A stretch of DNA of 19,943 nucleotides from an uncultured Eubacteriales bacterium (GTDB lineage Bacteria; Bacillota; Clostridia; Oscillospirales; Acutalibacteraceae), in assembly GCA_900317215.1 (NCBI GenBank), contig ONFW01000227.1:1-19943 (forward strand), read 5' to 3'. The notes beneath the pieces are model-generated. The model was not told the DNA's origin. It searched no databases and saw nothing but the letters and a program-made list of their open reading frames with translations. This document shows, piece by piece, positions 8,079-14,672 of this stretch. Every line of letters starts with the position of its first letter. The first letter of the stretch is position 1. A program made the translations under genes and the position numbers.

Positions 8079-9368
8079 TCAAATTATCTCGAAATACCTT
8101 TCCTCCGATTGTCTGGTAAACTCTCCTCCCTGCAGGGAGCGGCTCACGGTATCGGATATTATATCAAGATAGTTCTGATAAATTGTCTCCGGCAGACAGC
8201 TCTTTACAAAGCTGCTTTTTCGTGCAAGCTCGCACGCCTGCTGCAGCGACTGCGGCAGAAAATCAGGATTTGACGAATAGCTTGACTCCGGCTGCAGCTC
8301 ATATCTGTTCTCAATGCCGTCAAGTCCTGCATAGAGCAGCATTGAAAACGCAAGGTATGGATTGCAGGACGGATCCGGACTGCGAAAGTCCATTCTTGCC
8401 CTGTCCGTTCTGACATCTGGAACTCTGACCAGAGGATTCAGGTCGTGGTATGACCAGTCTATCGTATCGGGAGCCTTGAAGGAGCCGAAGCGAAGATATG
8501 AATTTGGCAAAGGGTCGAAGAACACCGTCATCTCTGCGGCATGCCTGAGCACACCTGCGATAAAATGCCTTGCAGACTCCGTCATTCCTTTCCCGTTCTC
8601 CTGAAAGATATTCTGACCGTTCTTCTTCAAGGAAAGGTTGATGTGCATTCCGCTGCCGCTGTTATCCGCCAGAGGCTTAGGCAGGAACGAGGCGTACAGC
8701 CCGTTTGCCTGAGCTGCGGTTTTCACCACCGTCTTGAAGGTAACAAAATCATCGGCACAGGTGAGAAGGTCGGAGTGACGGAAATCTATCTGATTCTGAC
8801 CCGGGCCGCTCTCGTGATGAGAGGACAGAGGATTTATCTCCATTTCCTCAAGCGTAAGACATATCTGTCTGCGGATATTCTCTCCCTTGTCGAGAGGAGC
8901 TATGTCAAGATAGCCCGCCTTGTCGCAGGGGATCCTTGTGGGCTCTCCGTTTTCGTCAAGGCGAAAGAGATAGAACTCACAGGAAAGACCCGCCTTTGTT
9001 TTAAAGCCCATGCTTTCCGCAACATCAGCAGCCTTTTTGAGCACATTCCTGACATTCCCCTCAAATGGGGTGCCGTCCGGTTTTCTGATATCACAAAGCA
9101 GGCGGGCAACGCGGTCATGCTGGGGTCTCCACGGAAGTATCTTAAGAGTTCCGGGATCGGGAAATAGCATAAGATCGCTGCCTGTTCCCTCAAAGCCGTC
9201 TATGCTTGACGGGATTATCTGCACTCCCCGTTCAAAGGCTCTTTTCAGCTCCTGAGACATTATCGAGATATTCTTCATAACGCCGAAGATATCAAAGAAT
9301 ACCAGCCTGATAAACTTGACGTCATTTTCCTCGACAAACTGCAAAACGTCCTTTACAGTATATTTCAA
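8079..9368 (-). CDS. Glutamine synthetase-like protein (class I fold) with altered active site
   Basis: It is a class I glutamine synthetase homologue of 429 residues when started at TTG 9368, which has AAAGGGG about 8 bases upstream and begins at the family N-terminus KYTVKDVLQFVEENDVKFIRL. The frame stays open to 9473, but that stretch overlaps a predicted leader. Fold signatures are present: SSIDGF (54-59), LPWRPQ (78-83), SHHESGPGQNQIDF (183-196), SGSGMHINLS (237-246), RSPDPSCNPYLAF (329-341). Aligned by eye to Salmonella/E. coli GS, many catalytic positions differ: D50 is Ile52, E129 is Ser129, E220 is Gln193, E327 is Lys298, R339 is Leu310 and E357 is Asp327; E131, E212, H269, R321, R344 and R359 are kept. 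Ordinary glutamine synthesis is therefore doubtful. It may be a sensor or regulatory paralogue, or use another substrate. Downstream lies an ANTAR regulator. Confidence 0.88.
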   Translation of the reverse strand: MKYTVKDVLQFVEENDVKFIRLVFFDIFGVMKNISIMSQELKRAFERGVQIIPSSIDGFEGTGSDLMLFPDPGTLKILPWRPQHDRVARLLCDIRKPDGTPFEGNVRNVLKKAADVAESMGFKTKAGLSCEFYLFRLDENGEPTRIPCDKAGYLDIAPLDKGENIRRQICLTLEEMEINPLSSHHESGPGQNQIDFRHSDLLTCADDFVTFKTVVKTAAQANGLYASFLPKPLADNSGSGMHINLSLKKNGQNIFQENGKGMTESARHFIAGVLRHAAEMTVFFDPLPNSYLRFGSFKAPDTIDWSYHDLNPLVRVPDVRTDRARMDFRSPDPSCNPYLAFSMLLYAGLDGIENRYELQPESSYSSNPDFLPQSLQQACELARKSSFVKSCLPETIYQNYLDIISDTVSRSLQGGEFTRQSEERYFEII

Positions 9369-9473
9369 GTTGATTTCCCCTTTTTGGATCAGATAAGACC
9401 CGTATGAGCTGCCTTTTGCAATGCTTTTTGAGCATACTGCGGCAGAAGCCCATTCTTCGGGTATTTTATTCAA
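9369..9473 (-). promoter_or_regulatory. Structured 5' leader of the glnA-like gene (possible ANTAR target)
   Basis: Between a predicted promoter and the TTG start the transcript would carry about 105 bases of leader with several complementary segments. (a) GAAG 9458-9455 pairs with CTTC 9448-9445 around the hexaloop AATGGG, which has the A1/G4 pattern of ANTAR-binding loops. (b) A long interrupted hairpin spans 9445-9409: CTGCC/GGCAG, GCA/TGC, ATGCT/AGCAT. (c) ACCCG 9462-9458 can pair with CGGGT 9402-9398. (d) GGGTC 9401-9397 can pair with GATCC 9390-9386 just before the ribosome binding site. Pairings (c) and (d) exclude each other, as a switch would need. I see no U-tract, so any control is not classic termination at this place. 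The ANTAR assignment is inference and the second hexaloop is weak. Confidence 0.4.
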
Positions 9474-9479
9474 TTTATT

Positions 9480-9508
9480 ATAATATCAGATTTATGCCGT
9501 TTTGTCTA
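9480..9508 (-). promoter_or_regulatory. Putative promoter of the glnA-like gene
   Basis: Minus strand TAGACA (9508-9503) and TATTAT (9485-9480) match the sigma-A consensus in 5/6 positions each with a 17-base spacer, and a TGA directly before the -10 makes it an extended -10 (TGnTATTAT). The start would fall near 9473, which argues against the upstream TTG at 9473 as translation start and for TTG at 9368. Confidence 0.55.
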
Positions 9509-9698
9509 TCGCATATCGTTCACATTTATTACATTTTTTCAGTCTGCCGCCATTCGGAAAGCAAAACGGAGACGTCTTCCCCTTATTGCCTCAAGCCCTG
9601 TTTTATCATGAATAAAACATACCATAATACGGTAAAAAACTTGTTGCTTTTTCACAGTGCCGTCCACCTGCTTAACCGATGCAGCTTTCCTTGCCGAG
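9509..9698. other. Intergenic spacer without recognised gene
   Basis: Together with the leader, promoter and terminator this forms the roughly 395-base gap between the glnA-like gene and the ABC transporter. I see no coding region. It contains an 8-base palindrome AGACGTCT near 9572 and a short inverted repeat (TACC/GGTA) around 9622-9636, neither of which I can assign. A plus-strand open frame crosses it but shows no coding features. Confidence 0.6.
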
Positions 9699-9728
9699 AA
9701 AAAACACGGTATGCAAACGCATACCGTG
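9699..9728 (-). terminator. Strong intrinsic terminator of the ABC transporter gene
   Basis: On the minus strand a perfect 10-base stem CACGGTATGC / GCATACCGTG with a GTTT loop (9728-9705) is followed directly by six T (9704-9699). It lies 36 bases after the ABC transporter stop codon and ends that transcription unit before the glnA-like promoter. Confidence 0.92.
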
Positions 9729-9763
9729 CATGGAAGCTTCTTTTAAGAAAGCCTTGCTGACTG

Positions 9764-12556
9764 TCATTCTGTTCTCAGGGCAGTTACGGGATCCTTCTTT
9801 GCTGCCTTTCTCGACGGGATTATACCTCCGATAAGCGTGAGCACAATGCTCAGAAGCACCAGGATCACCGCATTGAGGACAGGCAGGAAGGCGTTTATAT
9901 TATCCATGCCCGAAACCGCATGGATAACTATGTTTATAGGTATCAGCATCAGCATGGATACCCCTACTCCGATAAGACCCGCAAAGGCTCCGATAATGAA
10001 GGTCTCTGCGTTGAATACCCGGGAGATATTCCTCTTTGAGGCGCCTATCGCCCTGAGTATGCCTATCTCCTTTGTTCTCTCAAGTACTGAAATATAGGTG
10101 ATAATGCCTATCATTATTGAAGAGACTATCAATGATACCGCTACAAACGCCATGAGAACATAGGATATTACATTGATTATCGTTGTAACCGACGACATCA
10201 GAAGACCGACAAGGTCAGTATAGGTTATCCTGTTGTCCTCGTCCGCAGTCTTGTTATACTCCTCTATGCACTCGGCTATCTTTTCCTTGTCCTCAAAGCT
10301 GTCGGCATAGATAGCTATTGACGAGGGTGCGTTTGCGCTGACGACTCCCAGCTTCTTCAGATTGTCGTCATAGCTGCCCGAGGAGATATACTTGTTATAC
10401 ATGGTTATCAGTATCTCCTTTGAGTCAGGTGTGTCGGTAAGGAGGAACTTATCGACAAGAGCAGCAAGCTCTTCCTCAGACATATGCTCTATATCAGGCT
10501 GCTGAGCGCCTGCTCCGCCCTGCTGAGAGGTCTGGGACGATGCGCTGTAGCTCTGATCAAGTGATGAATAGATCATGGTAACAAGCATTGCCTTCTCGCT
10601 CGTTTTCAGTGATCTCAGATATTTCCTTGCACTTTTCGCCTTTTCATCATCTGTGCTGGCTGTAAAGGGTATTCCGGTCAGCACATTTGTTGAAGGATCA
10701 TTTCTCTGAGCTGTAACGACCTCACTGTTGTCAGTATATTCTATGATATAGTCGGTGAGCTCCTTTGTGTAGCCTATGGAGGAATTGATGAACAGCTTGT
10801 CGCTGCCCTCCTTAGGCTTGATGATCCCCGAGATCCTGACCTTTATCGCCTTGTCAAGCTTTTTCTCTATCCTTATCGTATCCTTTGAGATATCGTCATA
10901 GGTCCCTCTGCTGTTCTTTTCAAAAAGATCACAGGCGGGAATGATGTAGAAGTCCTTTGAGCAGACGTCCGCATAATTCATTTTTTCGGTACTTATCGTC
11001 AGCTCCTCGCTTTTATCGATGCTCTTGAGCAGGCTCCTGTATTCCTCCGTGGGGAGCAGCCCGAGCTTATAGAGTGCAAGCACAGGCACCTCGTTGTTTT
11101 TATCCAGAACAAGCACCGCTTCATCATATCTGTCGGGAAGAGCGCCGTAGACGACATCATAATTATCCTTGATCGCAGAGCTTATGCCTCTTCCGTTTGC
11201 CTGCGGGATAAGCTGCGAGACAACGGAGGTTCCGCCGAACATATTTGTTGCAGCCGCCGAAGAGAACGCCTCCGTGCTGCCGTATGACATCATCATGCCG
11301 ATATTGGTCTTTTCCAGCTCGTCATCAACAAGAGTGCTGCCGTCGGAATTTACAAGATACTTATTGTCATCGTATGAGAACATCGAAAACTTTGTAGCAT
11401 AGGAATATACAATGCCGTTTTCTCCGATATACTTGTGTATCTCACTGTCCTTATCGTCAAGATATTTCTTGAACTCGGTAAGATTATTCTGCGTTACCGT
11501 GGACGACATATCCACGAGCATCTGCATCCTCCTTGGATTTGAATAGACCGCATCAAATTCATGATCCACCTTGTCCGGTTCCTCTGAATCGTCAATGTTC
11601 ATCATGCTTTTCAGATCTATCGTCTCGGCGTCTATCGAAATGGGATAGGACGACATCGTATCCCTCTGGATATCTGTTATATACTGGTTCACACCTGCGG
11701 AAAGCGCCTGTATCAGCGCTATCCCGATTATCCCTATAGAGCCCGCAAAGGAGGTGAGAATCGTTCTTCCCTTTTTTGTTCTCAGGTTATTGAAGCTGAG
11801 CGACAGTGATGTCAGAAGCGACATCGACGCTTTACCCATGCTCTTATGCTCAGGCTTCTCCTTGCTGTCCGGCTCAAAGGGGTTGCTGTCACCGGTTATT
11901 CTGCCGTCGCTGAGCCTGACTATCCTCGTTGCATATTTATCGGCAAGCTCGGGATTATGTGTGACCATAACGACAAGTCTGTCCTTTGCTACCTCGTTGA
12001 GCAGATCCATGACCTGAACGCTTGTTTCGGAATCAAGCGCGCCCGTAGGCTCGTCCGCAAGAAGGATATCAGGGTCGTTCACGAGCGCCCTTGCAATAGC
12101 CACCCTCTGCATCTGACCGCCCGACATCTGGTTGGGTCTTTTATGGAGCTGGTCACCGAGTCCAACCTTTTCAAGAGCCTCTTTAGCCCGCTTTTTTCTC
12201 TCTGCCCGGGATACCCCCGATATTGTCAGCGCAAGCTCGACATTCGAGAGTACCGTCTGGTGAGGGATCAGGTTGTAGCTTTGAAAAACAAAGCCTATCG
12301 TATGATTGCGGTATGAGTCCCAATCCCTGTCCTTATATTTCTTTGTGGATATGCCGTTGATTATCAGATCGCCGCTGTCGTAGCGGTCAAGGCCTCCGAT
12401 CACATTAAGAAGTGTCGTTTTGCCCGAGCCGCTTGGTCCGAGGATCGCAACAAATTCATTGTCCCTGAAATTCAGGCTTACGTCATCAAGCGCTGTCTGG
12501 GTAAGCTCGCCCGTAACATATTTTTTATTTATATTTTTTATTGTTAGCAAATACAT
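9764..12556 (-). CDS. ABC transporter, fused ATPase and FtsX/MacB-type permease
   Basis: This 930-residue protein carries ATPase and permease on one chain. Residues 1-225 are a LolD/MacB-type ATPase: Walker A GPSGSGKT (40-47), Q-loop in FVFQSYNLIP, signature MSGGQMQR, Walker B LLADEPTGALD and the H-loop His in VMVTHNPELA. A first membrane segment near 265-290 (SFAGSIGIIGIALIQALSAG) leads into a large, Ser/Thr/Asp-rich outside domain of about 500 residues. The C-terminal FtsX domain has three membrane segments near 795-915 and ends PSRKAAKKDPVTALRTE, typical of the family. Such transporters are mechanotransmitters that export lipids, peptides or toxins, or give resistance to antimicrobial peptides; the substrate cannot be read from sequence. 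It has its own promoter and terminator and no visible sensor kinase or accessory gene nearby. The ATG follows AGGAGG closely. The family call is firm. Confidence 0.95.
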   Translation of the reverse strand: MYLLTIKNINKKYVTGELTQTALDDVSLNFRDNEFVAILGPSGSGKTTLLNVIGGLDRYDSGDLIINGISTKKYKDRDWDSYRNHTIGFVFQSYNLIPHQTVLSNVELALTISGVSRAERKKRAKEALEKVGLGDQLHKRPNQMSGGQMQRVAIARALVNDPDILLADEPTGALDSETSVQVMDLLNEVAKDRLVVMVTHNPELADKYATRIVRLSDGRITGDSNPFEPDSKEKPEHKSMGKASMSLLTSLSLSFNNLRTKKGRTILTSFAGSIGIIGIALIQALSAGVNQYITDIQRDTMSSYPISIDAETIDLKSMMNIDDSEEPDKVDHEFDAVYSNPRRMQMLVDMSSTVTQNNLTEFKKYLDDKDSEIHKYIGENGIVYSYATKFSMFSYDDNKYLVNSDGSTLVDDELEKTNIGMMMSYGSTEAFSSAAATNMFGGTSVVSQLIPQANGRGISSAIKDNYDVVYGALPDRYDEAVLVLDKNNEVPVLALYKLGLLPTEEYRSLLKSIDKSEELTISTEKMNYADVCSKDFYIIPACDLFEKNSRGTYDDISKDTIRIEKKLDKAIKVRISGIIKPKEGSDKLFINSSIGYTKELTDYIIEYTDNSEVVTAQRNDPSTNVLTGIPFTASTDDEKAKSARKYLRSLKTSEKAMLVTMIYSSLDQSYSASSQTSQQGGAGAQQPDIEHMSEEELAALVDKFLLTDTPDSKEILITMYNKYISSGSYDDNLKKLGVVSANAPSSIAIYADSFEDKEKIAECIEEYNKTADEDNRITYTDLVGLLMSSVTTIINVISYVLMAFVAVSLIVSSIMIGIITYISVLERTKEIGILRAIGASKRNISRVFNAETFIIGAFAGLIGVGVSMLMLIPINIVIHAVSGMDNINAFLPVLNAVILVLLSIVLTLIGGIIPSRKAAKKDPVTALRTE

Positions 12557-12598
12557 CGCCTCCTGTTTTCCGCTTCGTGACGGAAGCTGTTAAAAAAT

Positions 12599-12627
12599 AT
12601 TATATCATATAAAAAAAAGAGTGTAAA
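12599..12627 (-). promoter_or_regulatory. Sigma-A promoter of the ABC transporter gene
   Basis: Minus strand TTTACA (12627-12622) and a perfect TATAAT (12604-12599) are separated by 17 bases, about 40 bases before the ATG. The -35 element lies inside the 3' arm of the upstream terminator and the spacer contains that terminator's T-tract, so the two signals share the same bases. Confidence 0.75.
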
Positions 12628-12658
12628 TATACACATAAATAAATATGTACACCTACAC
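12611..12658 (-). terminator. Intrinsic terminator of the DUF4234-DUF2752 unit
   Basis: The minus strand forms a two-part hairpin between 12658 and 12621: outer GTGTA/TACAC and inner ACATA/TATGT extended by wobble pairs, around a TTTATT loop. It is followed by TC and eight T (12618-12611). It starts five bases after the DUF2752 stop codon. Confidence 0.78.
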
Positions 12659-12662
12659 CCTG

Positions 12663-13064
12663 TTATGGCACGAGGATATCCACAGGAAAAATGTTTCTTA
12701 TCACCCCGAAGGCAAGCAGTATCACTGCGGTTATTATCAGCAGTACATTCTCCGCTTTGCTTATTCCTCTTTTGCCGTATCTGATATAACGATAGCTGTG
12801 TCTGATATATCCCGCCAGAAAGAACGGAAAAAGGCAGAAAACAACGCAGTTTGACGAAAATGCTGCAGGAATGTCAAAATGCAGCAGAGCGATGAACATT
12901 CTCGATATCCCGCAGCCGGGACAATACAGCTTTGTTACCGCTTTTATCGGGCATGGTATACCAAAGCCCGCAATAAGGTAAAACACGGAATAAATTAAGC
13001 CTATTGCCATAACTATGGCAACAGGCTTAATTGTTTTGAAAAATCTCTTTTTCATAAATGGCAT
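12663..13064 (-). CDS. DUF2752 family membrane protein
   Basis: This 133-residue membrane protein matches the DUF2752 pattern: a first membrane segment (about 14-34), then the conserved cluster IPCPIKAVTKLYCPGCGISR (Cys38, Cys48, Cys51, Arg55), a second hydrophobic segment (about 70-86), a short basic loop (RHSYRYIRYGKRG) and a third segment (about 105-124). The function of the family is not established; the CPxCG-like spacing suggests metal binding or a redox site at the membrane surface, which is inference. The start codon shares one base with the stop of the DUF4234 gene (TAATG), so the two are co-translated. An internal ATG three codons later is a possible alternative start. A terminator follows immediately, closing a two-gene unit. 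Confidence 0.85.
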   Translation of the reverse strand: MPFMKKRFFKTIKPVAIVMAIGLIYSVFYLIAGFGIPCPIKAVTKLYCPGCGISRMFIALLHFDIPAAFSSNCVVFCLFPFFLAGYIRHSYRYIRYGKRGISKAENVLLIITAVILLAFGVIRNIFPVDILVP

Positions 13065-13417
13065 TATGAACCTGCCTCAGCAAGCTTGTTGAGCTCATTC
13101 TGAGCAAGGATCATTGCAACCCACGAAAAACCAAAAATGGAAAGAATGAGATAGAGAACGGAGTTGTCTGTTGAAGGGAGACCTCTGTTCTTCTGAGCCT
13201 GCTCGATCTGCTTGCCGCGCTTGTACATCCAATAAATACCGTAGATACCACAGGTAACGATTGTAAGCACAAGAGCAAGAACTGCAGATACGTCTGATGA
13301 ATCTCCTGCTGCTGTGTTTGTATCATCGTGCATGCAAATGAACCAATAGATACCGTAGATTCCGCATGTAATGATACTGAGAACAACACATAACGCAATA
13401 TTTCTCTGCTGAATCAT
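13064..13417 (-). CDS. DUF4234 family small membrane protein
   Basis: This 117-residue protein has three hydrophobic segments (about 7-27, 44-65, 86-104). The segment TCGIYGIYW occurs twice without change, at residues 17-25 and 55-63, each at the outer end of a membrane helix, as is typical of DUF4234 (internal duplication of a hairpin). Each copy is followed by a polar stretch (CMHDDTN and KRGKQIEQAQ). The molecular function is unknown. The gene is the first of a two-gene unit with DUF2752 and has a near-consensus promoter and an AAGGAGG ribosome binding site seven bases before the ATG, so it is probably well expressed. Confidence 0.85.
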   Translation of the reverse strand: MIQQRNIALCVVLSIITCGIYGIYWFICMHDDTNTAAGDSSDVSAVLALVLTIVTCGIYGIYWMYKRGKQIEQAQKNRGLPSTDNSVLYLILSIFGFSWVAMILAQNELNKLAEAGS

Positions 13418-13475
13418 GATAATTCCTCCTTAAAACTATAAATCGGATATGCTTTTCAACATATCTTACAATTAA

Positions 13476-13504
13476 ATTTTACAAAAAAATTCTATTTTTG
13501 TCAA
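13476..13504 (-). promoter_or_regulatory. Sigma-A promoter of the DUF4234-DUF2752 unit
   Basis: Minus strand TTGACA (13504-13499, perfect) and TAAAAT (13481-13476, 5/6) are separated by 17 bases with an A/T-rich spacer. It lies about 60 bases before the ATG at 13417 and is the best -35 box in the window. Confidence 0.8.
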
Positions 13505-13551
13505 TGTAATAATCATAGAAAAATAATTCAGCTTGATCTAAACTTTAGCAT

Positions 13552-13571
13552 ACATATACAAACATATACAA
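13552..13571. repeat. Two tandem copies of a 10-base A/T-rich unit
   Basis: ACATATACAA (plus strand) occurs twice head to tail, 13552-13561 and 13562-13571. TACATAT (13551-13557) is also mirrored by ATATGTA (13574-13580). It lies about 50 bases upstream of the DUF4234 promoter. It could be an upstream activator or repressor site or simply A/T-rich spacer. Confidence 0.45.
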
Positions 13572-13612
13572 AAATATGTAATTCTCTCAGTCGGGGCTTT
13601 GACATTCCTTTG

Positions 13613-13640
13613 CGGAAAAAGCTTTTCTAACGCAGCTTTG
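13613..13640 (-). terminator. Possible weak terminator after the 1-phosphofructokinase gene
   Basis: On the minus strand AAAGCT (13639-13634) pairs with AGCTTT (13623-13618) around a 10-base loop, and the run of T continues to 13616. The stem is only six pairs and A/T-rich, so efficiency is doubtful. It lies 17 bases after the gene and before the DUF4234 promoter, where a terminator is expected. Confidence 0.4.
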
Positions 13641-13656
13641 TTTATGTCTGATCCTC

Positions 13657-14580
13657 TCAGGAGGCTCCGTTCATTTCACGGAGCTTTCCAAGCATTTCAA
13701 TGATCTTTTCCTTCTTAGCAAGCCCCGGAGAAAAAGCCGTTGCGTTTCCGCAAGCTGTTCCCAGAAGAAGCGCCTCCTCATAGCTTCCGCTGCGCTCATA
13801 GCCTGCTATGAAGCCGGCCACCATTGAATCTCCCGAGCCGACAGTATTGACTATCTTTTCCTTGACTATTCCCGTCCTGTGCTGTTTGCCCTGCTCGTCT
13901 ATCAGCAGCGCGCCCTCTGACCCGAGCGATACCACAACATTCCTTGCGCCCATTTTTCTCAGCTCGGAGGCGCAGTCGATGATATCCTTCTCTGAGTTCA
14001 TCTCCTTCATGAATATCTCAGAGAGCTCCTGTTTATTTGGTTTTATCAGGAACGGCTTATACCTCAGACATTCCGTCAGGAGCTTTTTAGTGGCGTCAAC
14101 CACGATACGCACATTTCTGCCCTTCAGCCTTGACAGTATCCTGACATAAGCGTCCGTACCGAGGGTCTTGGGAATACTTCCCGCAAGAACTATCGTGTCG
14201 CCGTCCTGTATCATATCGGTCTTCTCGAGAAGCTGTGCAAATTCCTCCTCGCTGATATGAGGTCCCTGACAGTTTATCTCGCTCTCCTCTGCCGCCTTTA
14301 TCTTCACGTTTATCCTCGATACACCCTCCTTAAGGGTAATGAAATCAGCATTTATGCCCATTTCATCAAGTCCCTTTATTATCGCCTCGCCCGTGAAGCC
14401 GGCAACAAAGCCAAAGGCCGTGCTTTTTATCCCGAGCTCGGAAAGAACTGAGGATACGTTTATGCCCTTGCCTCCTATGTAGTATTCTTCGCTGACAGTG
14501 CGGTTGGTTATCCCCTTAGTAAAGCTTTTCAGTCTCACGATATAGTCTATCGAGGGATTGAGTGTCACCGTGTAGATCAT
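13657..14580 (-). CDS. 1-phosphofructokinase family (PfkB) sugar-phosphate kinase
   Basis: This 307-residue ribokinase-superfamily kinase of the 1-phosphofructokinase/LacC branch would phosphorylate fructose 1-phosphate to fructose 1,6-bisphosphate in the cytosol. It starts MIYTVTLNPSIDYIV, typical of the branch, with the substrate loop GGKGINVS (36-43), the IKPNKQELSE segment, and the second PfkB signature NTVGSGDSMVAGF with catalytic Asp251 (usual form GAGDS; here Ser replaces Ala). A strong GGGAGGT site precedes the ATG. In fructose operons the kinase usually sits with a fructose PTS (fruA) and a DeoR-type regulator; neither is adjacent, so tagatose 6-phosphate kinase or another sugar phosphate remains possible. 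It follows the membrane-anchored protein gene by 92 bases with no strong terminator between, so the two may be co-transcribed. Confidence 0.88.
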   Translation of the reverse strand: MIYTVTLNPSIDYIVRLKSFTKGITNRTVSEEYYIGGKGINVSSVLSELGIKSTAFGFVAGFTGEAIIKGLDEMGINADFITLKEGVSRINVKIKAAEESEINCQGPHISEEEFAQLLEKTDMIQDGDTIVLAGSIPKTLGTDAYVRILSRLKGRNVRIVVDATKKLLTECLRYKPFLIKPNKQELSEIFMKEMNSEKDIIDCASELRKMGARNVVVSLGSEGALLIDEQGKQHRTGIVKEKIVNTVGSGDSMVAGFIAGYERSGSYEEALLLGTACGNATAFSPGLAKKEKIIEMLGKLREMNGAS

Positions 14581-14672
14581 AATAAAACCTCCCTTATTTT
14601 ATATACAGCTTTTTCAAAAGCCGGACGATCAGCTAACCGGATAAAGACTGCTCAGAACAGATCAGAACCGGA

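Noticed and set aside
8079..9473. Longer GS-like protein starting at TTG 9473 with 35 extra residues
   Set aside because: The start would coincide with the predicted transcription start, has no ribosome binding site, and the extra residues have no counterpart in the family; TTG 9368 has AAAGGGG at good spacing and begins at the conserved N-terminus.
9404..9760. 118-codon plus-strand frame in the gap before the glnA-like gene
   Set aside because: It runs antisense through a strong terminator, a promoter and the 5' end of the GS-like gene, and the product has no coherent features.
14581..14672. Terminator between the membrane-anchored protein and the sugar kinase
   Set aside because: A CCGG/CCGG repeat followed by CTTTTG is too short a stem and too short a T-run to support a call.
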